The notes: generated by a model not told the origin, from the letters alone. Numbered from the stretch's first letter, positions 16,597 to 23,978 are shown. The stretch: 64,000 nt of DNA from Phycisphaerales bacterium (GCA_029260575.1 JAJDDB010000003.1:1-64000), one strand, 5' to 3'. Translations and numbers: made by a program.

Positions 16597-17211
16597 ATGA
16601 AGAAACGCCAGGCAAAAACCCACAAAGTCGCTTCTACGATCCGTTTCAGCGCGACACTCTTCCGGCCGGCAGCGACCAATGGCAGCAAGCCTGTCGCTTG
16701 GACCTTTCTCACCCTGCCCAAGCAAGCCAGTGCGAAGCTCCCCTCGCGGGGCATGGTGTCGGTTGAAGGCACAATCAATGACGCTGCTTTTCAAGCCACG
16801 TTGGAACCAGACGGCAAGGGTGGGCATTGGCTCAAAGTGAACAGGAAGATGCGCGAAGCTGTGGGCGCGGAGCCGGGCGATGTCGTCACGCTGAAAATCG
16901 TACCGGCAGCAGAGGAACCAGAACCCAAAGTGCCTGCCGATCTGCGCAAAGCTCTCACAGCCGCTCCGCCGAAGGTGCGGGAGTTGTGGTCGGACATCAC
17001 GCGCATTGCGCGCCGAGATTGGATTCACTGGATCGTCTCTGCCAAGCAAGCTGAGACACGCGCGCGCCGTATCGAAAATACGTGTGATATGCTCGCCAAA
17101 GGCAAGCGACGTCCGTGCTGCTTCGATCGATCTGGGATGTATGCCAAGAACCTCAGTTGCCCCGTCCCCGATCTCGCGGCCGATGACACATCAGGTGACT
17201 CAAAGCGATAA
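16597..17211 (+). CDS. YdeI/OmpD-associated-like protein with DUF1905 domain
   Basis: The protein has 204 residues. The N-terminal ~95 residues fit the DUF1905 beta-barrel (ATLFRPAATNGSKPVAWTFL, LPSRGMVSVEGTINDAAF, KMREAVGAEPGDVVTLKI). The C-terminus fits the YdeI/OmpD-associated family (LTAAPPKVRELWSDITRIAR, DWIHWIVSAKQAETRARRIE, then DMLAKGKRRP). YdeI relatives have been linked to stress and antimicrobial-peptide resistance, but the biochemical role is not established. It is transcribed against both flanking duplicate genes, with only 10 bases to the stop of the right-hand copy. Confidence 0.8.
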   Translation: MKKRQAKTHKVASTIRFSATLFRPAATNGSKPVAWTFLTLPKQASAKLPSRGMVSVEGTINDAAFQATLEPDGKGGHWLKVNRKMREAVGAEPGDVVTLKIVPAAEEPEPKVPADLRKALTAAPPKVRELWSDITRIARRDWIHWIVSAKQAETRARRIENTCDMLAKGKRRPCCFDRSGMYAKNLSCPVPDLAADDTSGDSKR

Positions 17212-17221
17212 AGAAGGTTGC

Positions 17222-17722
17222 CTACGCAGCATCCAACCGAGGCAGTTCCTTCATTTCAACGTGCGAAGCGTGTGCATCAACATCTGTAACCCCTTCCAAC
17301 TGTCTGCTCACGTCATACTTCCCATTCGCAGCAGGCAATAGTCTTCCCTCGTTTACCTGCTCCAGATACCGATCACGCAACTCCCGCGCTGCCTTCACCA
17401 ACTTCGGATCGTTCTTCTGCCGTGGCTTGCGCGGCTTCTTCACCTTCTTCGGCTCCAACTCCTCTTCCGCAGGCGCATCTGCGCGCTCCACATAGCGCAC
17501 ACCACCACTTGTAATCATCGCAGCTTTCCCTGCAGGCACACCACCGAGATGTTTACTCTTACTGCGCGCCACCGCTGCCTTCAGCGCCCGCGTCACTTTC
17601 GGCCGCGCCTCCTGCTCCGGCCGCGTCTTCACGGCTGCGCCGCCCGGCAACGTCTTCTTCTGCTCCTGCTCCAACCCCTGATTCCCCTTCATCCCCGGTA
17701 ACACCACCGGCTTCACATCACG
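17222..17722 (-). repeat. segmental duplication, copy B
   Basis: Partner of the segment at 15961-16460; it forms the 3' part of the GNAT-linked gene. Differences are mostly single substitutions, such as CTGCCGTGGC versus CTGCCGCGGC, plus a replaced stretch near the C-terminus. Confidence 0.8.
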
Positions 17723-18337
17723 CCAATGCGCACCCTCGGGAAGAGGCAACACCAAACGATCCTCCGCAACCGCGCCGTTACTCGTCAGACTCGGATACCA
17801 ATACGGCGTCACCTCATCACCGTCCCGAATCCGCCGCTGCCAGAAGATATGTATCCGCTGCTTGGCGCGGCTGCCCGTCCGAAACGCCAAAGGCACAAAC
17901 CCGATCGCCTCCCAGAACCAGTTCGCCTGAATGTCCTGCGCACACCAGCAGCAGAACAACCGACACCCATACGCAGCACGGTCGAACACCGCCTGCACCA
18001 GCGTCGCCCCCACCAGATGCCGATGCCGAATCGGCAAGACGTTGAGCTGATAAATAATCCCCACATCATCACGCTTCATGTACTGATCACGAGCAACGCA
18101 ATATCCGATCGCGTTGCTCGCATTATCAACCGCAATGACGACATTGCCCTGCTCAATGTTCGTCTCAATCGCTTTGCGCGGCGACCAACCCACCATATGA
18201 CTATGCATCTTCTGCAAACCGTCAATGAAACCGAAATCGTCCAGCGTCGCCTCGCGCACCGACACCGCACACCGCGGACTCGGCAGGGGCACCGCAGGTT
18301 CATCATTGGCATTCACAATATGTGCTTCGTGTGGCAT
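17222..18337 (-). CDS. GNAT-like acetyltransferase domain fused to basic C-terminal module
   Basis: The protein has 371 residues. Residues ~20-165 look like a GNAT fold: VREATLDDFGFIDGLQKMHS, VVIAVDNASNAIGYCVARDQ, IIYQLNVLPIRHRHLVGATL (acetyl-CoA loop region, here R-H-R-H-L-V-G-A), then FWEAIGFVPLAF. After ~200 a Lys/Arg/Pro-rich tail begins (RDVKPVVLPGMKGNQGLEQE ... KKVKKPRKPRQKNDPKLVKA) and ends RELRDRYLEQVNEGRLLP...KYDVSRQL. The tail exists as a second, truncated copy at 15961-16485. Its charge suggests nucleic-acid binding. The substrate is unknown. The tail pattern recurs in planctomycete accessory regions as I recall them. Confidence 0.65.
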   Translation of the reverse strand: MPHEAHIVNANDEPAVPLPSPRCAVSVREATLDDFGFIDGLQKMHSHMVGWSPRKAIETNIEQGNVVIAVDNASNAIGYCVARDQYMKRDDVGIIYQLNVLPIRHRHLVGATLVQAVFDRAAYGCRLFCCWCAQDIQANWFWEAIGFVPLAFRTGSRAKQRIHIFWQRRIRDGDEVTPYWYPSLTSNGAVAEDRLVLPLPEGAHWRDVKPVVLPGMKGNQGLEQEQKKTLPGGAAVKTRPEQEARPKVTRALKAAVARSKSKHLGGVPAGKAAMITSGGVRYVERADAPAEEELEPKKVKKPRKPRQKNDPKLVKAARELRDRYLEQVNEGRLLPAANGKYDVSRQLEGVTDVDAHASHVEMKELPRLDAA

Positions 18338-18362
18338 ATCACTTTCCTGAAAACTTCACCGT

Positions 18363-18707
18363 GTGGACGCAGCGCGTGAATTACTTCTACAATCAAGCGT
18401 GCGTTGCAGAACCTGTCAGTACTCACTCACAAGCCTCGCCGAACACCGTTGTCCGGAATGTGGCACTACATTCGATCCGAATGATCCGGAGACATTTGAA
18501 TCCAAACCTCCGCGCGGCCCCTTTGCGACCGCACTTAGGTGTTGCATTCTTGTGTTCGCCGTTTCATTTGGTATCCAGCTCGTCCTTATCGATTCCGTAA
18601 CCCTAAAGTTGGCCGTGGTTGGAGCTCTCATCGCCGCCGTGGCAACAGTGATTGCATATCCGATCCTGTTGCTGTATTGCGTGATGTTCGACAATCGCAA
18701 CAAATAA
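18363..18707 (+). CDS. small zinc-ribbon membrane protein
   Basis: The protein has 114 residues. A zinc ribbon at ~14-35 (CRTCQYSLTSLAEHRCPECG) leads into TTFDPNDPETF, a planctomycete-typical stretch. Two hydrophobic helices follow (ALRCCILVFAVSFGIQLVLI and LAVVGALIAAVATVIAYPIL). The start is probably a GTG (VDAAREL); no strong ribosome site is visible, and a second GTG is available 12 codons later. Same ribbon type as the protein at 15063-15905. The function is unknown. It is divergent from the GNAT-linked gene. Confidence 0.6.
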   Translation: MDAARELLLQSSVRCRTCQYSLTSLAEHRCPECGTTFDPNDPETFESKPPRGPFATALRCCILVFAVSFGIQLVLIDSVTLKLAVVGALIAAVATVIAYPILLLYCVMFDNRNK

Positions 18708-18759
18708 TCCTCACAACACTTATTGGCATGGTCACATTCTTCGACACCGCGTCGCCCGC

Positions 18760-19453
18760 TCAAAATCCCTGATTCGAAACCGCAGGCAGTTTCCTTCCGC
18801 TCACCGTCTCAATATCACTCGGCGCGTTGGTGTAACTGATCGTGTTGCCGCCGAGCGATATGCCGACACTGCTGAACTGCACGATGAACCGGTCGAAGCT
18901 GCTGTTGACAATCGCAATGCCCTGGTACAGCGTGCTGTTGAACGCCATCGTCCACTTCGCGGGGTTGCCCAGTGCTGCCGGGTTGTTCAGCGGATCAGCT
19001 CCCGCCGCGTTCACCACGACCGTACACTGACCCGCTGACACATCCACAACAGCAACAATCCCAAGCGGCCCAACAGGCGGCGGCTCATGCTGCAACAGGA
19101 AACGTATTGGAGGTGACATACCCCCCCGACGAATTGCGGATCGCGCCACCACGAAACGGAATGTTCAAACTCGTCGCAGCACTAATGTCGTTATCAAACG
19201 TGATCGCCACAACATTCGGCGACGTTTTCGCCGCACTCACAGGCACCGCACCCGCCACGTCCGTGGTGATCTCAGGCGTGCTCTGCAGCACGATCTGTCG
19301 ATCAAACGTCAACGTCAACACTGTTCCCGCTGCTGCTGCATTGGTAATAAGGATCGGCGTGTTTAGCTCCGGCTGATTGATCATCGAGTTCCGGTTTCGC
19401 TTCGGCACATTCGGCCGGGCCTTCTGAATCGGATTTGAATTACTTGCTGGCAT
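18760..19453 (-). pseudogene. Ig-like/beta-sandwich protein split by a frameshift
   Basis: The 5' part (ATG 19453, AAGGAAG ribosome site) reads MPASNSNPIQKARPNVPKRN ... TVLTLTFDRQIVLQSTPEIT ... GGYVTSNTFPVAA and stops at 19085. The 3' part continues in the next frame as EPPPVGPLGIVAVVDVSAGQ ... IVQFSSVGISLGGNTISYTN ... KLPAVSNQGF to 18760. Joined, they give ~230 residues of beta-rich, Big/Ig-like sequence. The shift lies near GTTGCAGCATGAG; a run of seven C (plus strand) ~20-30 bases upstream could also be the error site. It may be a true pseudogene, a sequencing indel, or recoding. It lies downstream of the gene at 19668-20333. Confidence 0.6.
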
Positions 19454-19512
19454 TGTTGTTCTTCCTTTAGTAAGAGTGTTCACCACAGAGCTGCAGAGAG
19501 ACGAGTCTTCTT

Positions 19513-19595
19513 GTCATTCCTGCGAAGGCAGGAATCCAGCGACCACTCGCAAACCGTTCACAGATCGACTGGGCTCCCGCCTGCGCGGGAGTGAC
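19513..19595. repeat. MITE/REP-like element with imperfect terminal inverted repeats
   Basis: The left end GTCATTCCTGCGAAGGCAGG (19513-19539 in full) and the right end (19569-19595, ...CCCGCCTGCGCGGGAGTGAC) form 27-base inverted repeats with ~21 matches. Each end is itself a small hairpin (TTCCTGCGAAGGCAGGAA; CTCCCGCCTGCGCGGGAG). This is the widespread intergenic T-T-C-C-x-G-C...G-G-G-A-A palindrome pair seen in many bacterial genomes, likely mobilised in trans or acting as a transcription boundary. Confidence 0.7.
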
Positions 19596-19667
19596 GAATT
19601 GCAGTTCGCGTCTCCGTGGCACATCAACACGTTTGGCTGTTTGGCTTAGCAGTTGTTTGGCGTTTTA

Positions 19668-20333
19668 CTACGCTGCGATCGTCATACTCACAGGCAGACT
19701 CCACGGCCCGACATCGCCGCGCTTGCCCTGCCAGCGAGCGAAATACGTCGCCACCTTCTTGTTGTCTTCCTCGACGAACGCCACCGCAATCGGGTTCTTC
19801 GTGAAGTTGCCGATGAACTCCGCCTGGCCTTCATCATCAATCGGGTCTTCGCCGATCGCAGCAAAGAGTTGCAAGGATGCCGCCCCAAACGGTTTCGCCC
19901 GCTTTTCCGGCTCCAGTGAATCAGCATATCGCACCGTCTGCGCGCCCGGCGTGTTCGCAACAATGTTCAGCAGCGGCGATGTCTGTGGCGCAAAGATCGG
20001 TTCGCGTGCATTATTCACCGGCCGCACGCCGATGCCCAGCTTCAAGCTGTCATCAATACCGTTGTTGTACTTGATCTGGATCGCGTACTGTCTGCACAAT
20101 GCTTCTGCAGCATTGCGTTTGGTGTCCTTGATGTTGACCGTGTCCTGCGTTCGCGTCGGCACATATGTCGCCACCGACAGCGCATCGCTGAACTCGATAA
20201 CAGCTTCGTTGATCGTGGTCGCATCAGCTCCGGTCAGGTCAAATGAGCCGGGATTCGAAGAAATGCCTTGCGCAAATGCCTCCATCCAGATCAGCAGCTG
20301 CGCATCGGTTCGTGGTATGAATGATTCCGCCAT
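19668..20333 (-). CDS. conserved hypothetical protein (multi-copy planctomycete/metagenome family)
   Basis: The protein has 221 residues. GTAGGAGTTTTACATC before the ATG supplies a ribosome site. The start MAESFIPRTDAQLLIWMEAF, a middle rich in Ala/Thr helices (KRNAAEALCRQYAIQIK), GIGVRPVNNAREPI, and the end YFARWQGKRGDVGPWSLPVS match a pattern I recall from many uncultured bacteria, with no known function. No signal peptide or metal motif. Its neighbours downstream on the strand are the frameshifted Ig-like gene and the GNAT-linked gene, so the three may be one accessory cluster. Confidence 0.65.
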   Translation of the reverse strand: MAESFIPRTDAQLLIWMEAFAQGISSNPGSFDLTGADATTINEAVIEFSDALSVATYVPTRTQDTVNIKDTKRNAAEALCRQYAIQIKYNNGIDDSLKLGIGVRPVNNAREPIFAPQTSPLLNIVANTPGAQTVRYADSLEPEKRAKPFGAASLQLFAAIGEDPIDDEGQAEFIGNFTKNPIAVAFVEEDNKKVATYFARWQGKRGDVGPWSLPVSMTIAA

Positions 20334-20707
20334 GATGTAAAACTCCTACTCTGTCATTGATTGGTTTCACTGGTGCGGCAACCCGCCGCATCATCTTGTC
20401 ACCTTCTCACCTCATCACGCTCTCGTTCCGGTCCCCTGCATCGAGCAACCGCGAACGACAATCCAGCCGAACCTTGCGGAATTTGCCCACCCTCAGGCAA
20501 AACGGAATACGCCGAGCCGTACCATGACACACGCCGAACATCTCACAGCGCGCAGCGAACTCCGCTCCCACTCCCCGGGGAGAGGGCTGGGCTGAATGGA
20601 TTCACTTCCCAGCGCATGACCTGCGCAACATTTTACAAATGTCTTGCGCGCAATGGACTTACAGCACGAGCAAAACGCAGCGCTGCCGCGATTCCCGACA
20701 TCGGAAA
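20334..20707. other. intergenic stretch with a GC-rich palindrome
   Basis: No coding signal. At 20565-20591 there is CTCCCACTCCCCGGGGAGAG followed by GGCTGGG, with a perfect palindrome CTCCCCGGGGAG (20571-20582). It resembles a dispersed intergenic repeat known in planctomycetes and other phyla (C-C-T-C-T-C-C-C-C-G-G-G-G-A-G-A-G-G type). Confidence 0.45.
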
Positions 20708-20918
20708 TGTTCGTAGAACAGTCGGCAATGTTCGTAGAACAGTCGCAAGTGTTCGTAGCGCGACAGGCAATGTTCGTAGAGCGATAGGAAGTGCTCGTAG
20801 CGCGATGCAGAGTGTTCGTAGAACTTCCGGGTGTGTTCGTAGAACGATGTAGAATGTTCGTAGAGCCGTGCGGAAGTTTCCGATTGTTCTACGAACATTC
20901 TCGATAGCGCGATGAACA
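20708..20918. repeat. 21-bp repeat array: eight direct plus two inverted units
   Basis: Eight uninterrupted units of exactly 21 bases start at 20708, 20729, 20750, 20771, 20792, 20813, 20834 and 20855. Each begins with TGTTCGTAG (once TGCTCGTAG), followed by 12 variable bases often containing a GCGA-like core. After one spacer base, two units follow in inverted orientation (20877-20897 and 20898-20918). The array therefore ends in a perfect 14-base inverted repeat, AGAATGTTCGTAGA (20851-20864) and TCTACGAACATTCT (20888-20901). Twenty-one bases equal seven codons, and both strands stay open. The minus strand would encode a heptad pattern of aromatic-Y-E-H (FYEHCRLFYEH). No ribosome site precedes that frame, so DNA- or RNA-level function is at least as likely. 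Confidence 0.85.
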
Positions 20919-21124
20919 TGCGCGCAAGTGCGATGACGCTATCCTAAGGTGCGAGGATTCCTTCCGAAAGCGCTACGGAGCGAGTCGCCAACTCGACGAC
21001 CTCTTTCGGAGACGCGAGGATGACACTGAGGAGAGAGACGATCAGACGGGATAACATGAATAATGTTCTTGCTGGCCATTTGTCTGTGGTATAGTACGAG
21101 CACTAATTGAATCGGAGTTTGGTA

Positions 21125-21343
21125 ATGACTGAAGAACAAGCGAATGCGGTTGCGTCAGCATTAAGCGGAACGCCGTGGCAAAGCGGCGGCGACATATGGC
21201 TCGTCATCGTGGAACGCAAGGACGGCTCGATCGTCGTGATCAGTGACGAGAGCATCTGCGTGTATGCGAATCAGGAATGCCTGGACGGCGGACAACCGGA
21301 TCAGTTCATTAGTCTGGATGCAGCTAATGCTGCGACTTCTTGA
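21125..21343 (+). CDS. small hypothetical protein, 72 residues
   Basis: The ATG preceded by CGGAG begins MTEEQANAVASALSGTPWQS, then GGDIWLVIVERKDGSIVVIS and ...GGQPDQFISL. The compact alternating beta pattern looks like a real small domain. No family is recognised. It is preceded by the 21-bp array, and its 3' end overlaps the convergent vsr gene by 20 bases, so it could be linked to the restriction-modification unit by position only. Confidence 0.6.
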   Translation: MTEEQANAVASALSGTPWQSGGDIWLVIVERKDGSIVVISDESICVYANQECLDGGQPDQFISLDAANAATS

Positions 21344-21743
21344 GAAAGCTGTGGATTCGTCGCGCAAGCCTGTCCTTGTCGTGAGTCTGGCATTCCCAAA
21401 TGATTAGCACCTTCCACCCACCTCGTCGAAGAGCCGCGAGATTGCGATGATCCCTTTTTACATTTCCCTCTCGCTTCTTGCGCCAGAACTCCGCATTGGT
21501 CTTCGGTGTAACCCGGCCAAAACGACAATTGTGCGTGTGCCAGTAGCAGCCATGAACAAGAATGATCTTCTCAAGTCGCGGAAACACGAGATCGGGTTTC
21601 CCGGGAAGATCCTTTCGATGCAGACGGAAACGATAACCCAAGCTGTGGGCCATGCTGCGCACGACAAGCTCGGGCTTCGTGTCCTTGCCCTTGATCGCTG
21701 CCATGCAACGACGACGCTGCTCCGGTGTCAGTACGTCTGCCAT
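21324..21743 (-). CDS. vsr: very short patch repair endonuclease Vsr
   Basis: The protein has 139 residues, the normal family length. Vsr nicks 5' of T in T:G mismatches left by deamination of 5-methylcytosine, starting short-patch repair. Family marks are MADVLTPEQRRRCMAAIKGK, the HRKDLPGKPDLVFPRLEKII strand with catalytic Asp, VHGCYWHTHNC (two His and metal/zinc Cys-His) and LRRGGWKVLIIWEC. I used the internal ATG at MADVL because upstream codons are unrelated. Last gene of the methyltransferase-HNH-vsr run, which is its expected partner context. Confidence 0.93.
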   Translation of the reverse strand: MADVLTPEQRRRCMAAIKGKDTKPELVVRSMAHSLGYRFRLHRKDLPGKPDLVFPRLEKIILVHGCYWHTHNCRFGRVTPKTNAEFWRKKREGNVKRDHRNLAALRRGGWKVLIIWECQTHDKDRLARRIHSFLKKSQH

Positions 21744-21873
21744 GAAACAGGGGTTTCCGAATCGCGGATGTATTACTGCGGTTCTGATTGATACACCCAA
21801 GCACTGGAACTTGTACGAGCTGGCGCTCCTATGAATGCGGATGTATCTTTAATGGGATCATTGGCTCGTAAAA

Positions 21874-22683
21874 TCAACCAGCGCACCCGCATTCTTCCAG
21901 AAACTCTCGATTACGCTGTTGGATATAGCCTGCCAGCGAGTCCTTTATCTCATCAAGGTTGTGCGCAAAGTGAGCTCGACGGTGGCAATTCGGGCATAGC
22001 GCTGCAACATTCTCAAGTGAATCGTCGCCCGAATCGCCCAAGGCTTTGATGTGGTGCGCCTCAATAAACAGTGTGCCATCCACCTTTATAAAGCCCTCCC
22101 ATTCACATCCCGGCATTTCACACTTGCATCCGGAGCGACGTAACGCAAATTCTCGAACCGCCGGATCACGCTCGTATTGGCGAGAAGTCTGTTGCCTGCT
22201 CCTAACACGCATCGAAGACTGACGAGCACGACTTACAATGCGTTCGATACCAACGTCACGATATGTCCTGCTGATCACCGCGTGGGGCTGCTCCTGCTCT
22301 TCCTCTCCCTGCTCATCAGAGTCGGAAGCGGTGATGTCATCAAGTACAAGGGCGAAGACTTGATTGCCATCCGTACCCAATAGAAGTTCATCACCCTCAT
22401 GAAGCCGTTCGAGCAATCCACGCCCCATTCGCGGCTCCGGCTGACGACCTGAACCGACTCTTTCAGAGGCGTAGTAGCTGGTCTGCAATATTCCGCCTCG
22501 TCCAACATTGTGAATCGCGATCAGTCGTTCCTCGTCGTGATGAACCGGCTCGAATCCAGCTATCTGCAGGACCACTCGCTGTTCGGCATTGGGAAGGTAT
22601 GCTCCCTTGTTCACGTCAGTGTGCGTGACGGTCTTCCGGCCTGTCCGGACCATGATCTGCAGAAAATCATCAACTACTGACAT
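21874..22683 (-). CDS. HNH endonuclease, probable restriction enzyme
   Basis: The protein has 269 residues. The C-terminal HNH domain (~185-250) has CKCEMPGCEW, FIEAHHIKALGDSGDDSLEN and VAALCPNCHRRAH: two Cys pairs for structural zinc and the EAHH/N/H catalytic motif. The N-terminal ~170 residues are unassigned (QRVVLQIAGFEPVHHDEERL) and may recognise DNA. It lies 48 bases after the C5 methyltransferase stop on the same strand and before vsr, the arrangement of a type II system. McrA-like 5-methylcytosine-dependent cleavage is less likely, because a co-encoded methyltransferase would then be self-toxic. No ribosome site is evident at the ATG. Confidence 0.75.
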   Translation of the reverse strand: MSVVDDFLQIMVRTGRKTVTHTDVNKGAYLPNAEQRVVLQIAGFEPVHHDEERLIAIHNVGRGGILQTSYYASERVGSGRQPEPRMGRGLLERLHEGDELLLGTDGNQVFALVLDDITASDSDEQGEEEQEQPHAVISRTYRDVGIERIVSRARQSSMRVRSRQQTSRQYERDPAVREFALRRSGCKCEMPGCEWEGFIKVDGTLFIEAHHIKALGDSGDDSLENVAALCPNCHRRAHFAHNLDEIKDSLAGYIQQRNREFLEECGCAG

Positions 22684-22731
22684 TCAGTCAGTATCAGGCG
22701 ACTCGGCCTGAGTTGTCAAACCGCCATCGAG

Positions 22732-23943
22732 TCAGTGCCGACCCGCGACCTGCCGTCTCGACGACTTCTTGAGCAGACAGCCGTTCGGGCGCCTCGTTAG
22801 ATGTGCTGCCATCGTCTGAACAATCTGCCTACCCACCGCCTCGACCACTGGCGGCACGACTGCGTTGCCAAACTGCTTGTACGCCTGTGTGTCCGACACG
22901 ACGATCGGCAGTTCATCCGGAAACCCCATGAGCCTAGCTGCCTCACGGGGCGAAAGCCTCCGAGGGTTCTTCCCCTTTCCCTGTGGAATCAGAACCTCGG
23001 ATCCATCCTTGTAGTAGCGGGCGCTCAGGGTCCGGCTGACACCGTCCAGATCAGTCATACCAAAGCCGAATCCGTTTCCCAGCGCCTTGTGCTTCGCAGC
23101 ATACTTCTGAAGGTAATTCCAGAGGTGATCCGTCAGCGTGTACTTCTCCGGCGATTTGCGATCGAGAATATCGCGGAACTTCGGTGGCGGGCCGACGGGC
23201 AATTCAGGAAACTCAAAGGCCACATTCGAGCCAAACAAATTGCGGTCGAATCCGACGATAAAGATTCGCTCACGATGCTGGGGAACCCATGACGCGGCAT
23301 CAATGATCCGGTCGAAGATAATGTAATCAAGTGCATCCAGCGACTTGCGAATGACATCCCACGTCTTTCTCTTGTCATGCGTACGCAGATTCTTGACGTT
23401 CTCGAGGAGAATCACTGGCGGCCGCTTGATCTCGATCACCTTTGCTAGGTGAAAAAACAGCGCTCCCTGCTTCACGTCCTTGAAGCCGTGCTGCATCCCA
23501 AGACTTTTCTTCTTTGAAACGCCTGCAATGGAAAACGGCTGGCATGGAAAACCAGCGGCGAGTACATCGTGATCCGGGATGTCTTCGGGCCTGATCTCGC
23601 GAATGTCCCCCTCAGGCAGTTCGCCGAACCATGCCTGATAGGTCTTCTGAGAATATTTGTCCCACTCGCTGCTGAACGTGCATCGGCCTCCCACTCGCTC
23701 GAGCCCGAGCCGCATGCCACCGATTCCGGCGAACAGATCGACTAAGGTAAACGGCATTCCGTCCATGGGGGCCGTGGTGCCGTTTTGGACACCGTCAAAC
23801 AGTGGCAGACCCTCCCCGCCCTCCCATGCGTTTGTGAGCACGGAAAGCACAAATTCCTTCTGTGATGTCCGCAGCCCATAGCTCTTCTCATCGATCCACG
23901 CCTTGAGTTGCGGGGGAATGTCACGAATCAGCAGTTGTGGCAT
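22732..23943 (-). CDS. DNA (cytosine-5)-methyltransferase with N-terminal ribbon-helix-helix-like domain
   Basis: The protein has 403 residues. The C5 motifs occur in order: I TLVDLFAGIGGMRLGLE (~65), IV LAAGFPCQPFSIAG with catalytic Cys (~133), VI ILLENVKNL, VIII QHRERIFIVGF, and X near the end FGNAVVPPVVEAVG. It transfers methyl from S-adenosylmethionine to cytosine. The first ~40 residues, MPQLLIRDIPPQLKAWIDEK and SQKEFVLSVLTNA, look like a ribbon-helix-helix of the Arc/FitA type rather than the usual start at motif I. Such a domain could repress its own promoter, and a palindrome lies 21 bases upstream. An AGAGGA site precedes the ATG. First gene of the methyltransferase-HNH-vsr operon. 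Confidence 0.93.
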   Translation of the reverse strand: MPQLLIRDIPPQLKAWIDEKSYGLRTSQKEFVLSVLTNAWEGGEGLPLFDGVQNGTTAPMDGMPFTLVDLFAGIGGMRLGLERVGGRCTFSSEWDKYSQKTYQAWFGELPEGDIREIRPEDIPDHDVLAAGFPCQPFSIAGVSKKKSLGMQHGFKDVKQGALFFHLAKVIEIKRPPVILLENVKNLRTHDKRKTWDVIRKSLDALDYIIFDRIIDAASWVPQHRERIFIVGFDRNLFGSNVAFEFPELPVGPPPKFRDILDRKSPEKYTLTDHLWNYLQKYAAKHKALGNGFGFGMTDLDGVSRTLSARYYKDGSEVLIPQGKGKNPRRLSPREAARLMGFPDELPIVVSDTQAYKQFGNAVVPPVVEAVGRQIVQTMAAHLTRRPNGCLLKKSSRRQVAGRH

Positions 23944-23963
23944 AACGTCCTCTGGGAAAACTT

Positions 23964-23978
23964 GATATCACTGATATC
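23964..23978. promoter_or_regulatory. candidate operator palindrome before the methyltransferase
   Basis: GATATCA-C-TGATATC is a perfect 7+1+7 palindrome, centred 28 bases before the ATG. RHH repressors bind such short two-fold sites, and the encoded methyltransferase starts with an RHH-like segment. Autoregulation is an inference. Confidence 0.5.

Noticed and set aside
20708-20918. CRISPR array
   Set aside because: Units of 21 bases with a 9-base core and 12-base variable part are far too short, the last two are inverted, and no cas gene is nearby.
20659-20919. 86-codon minus-strand frame with Y-E-H heptads as a definite protein
   Set aside because: No ribosome site precedes it, and both strands are open because the unit is 21 bases, so I report it as a repeat and not as a gene.
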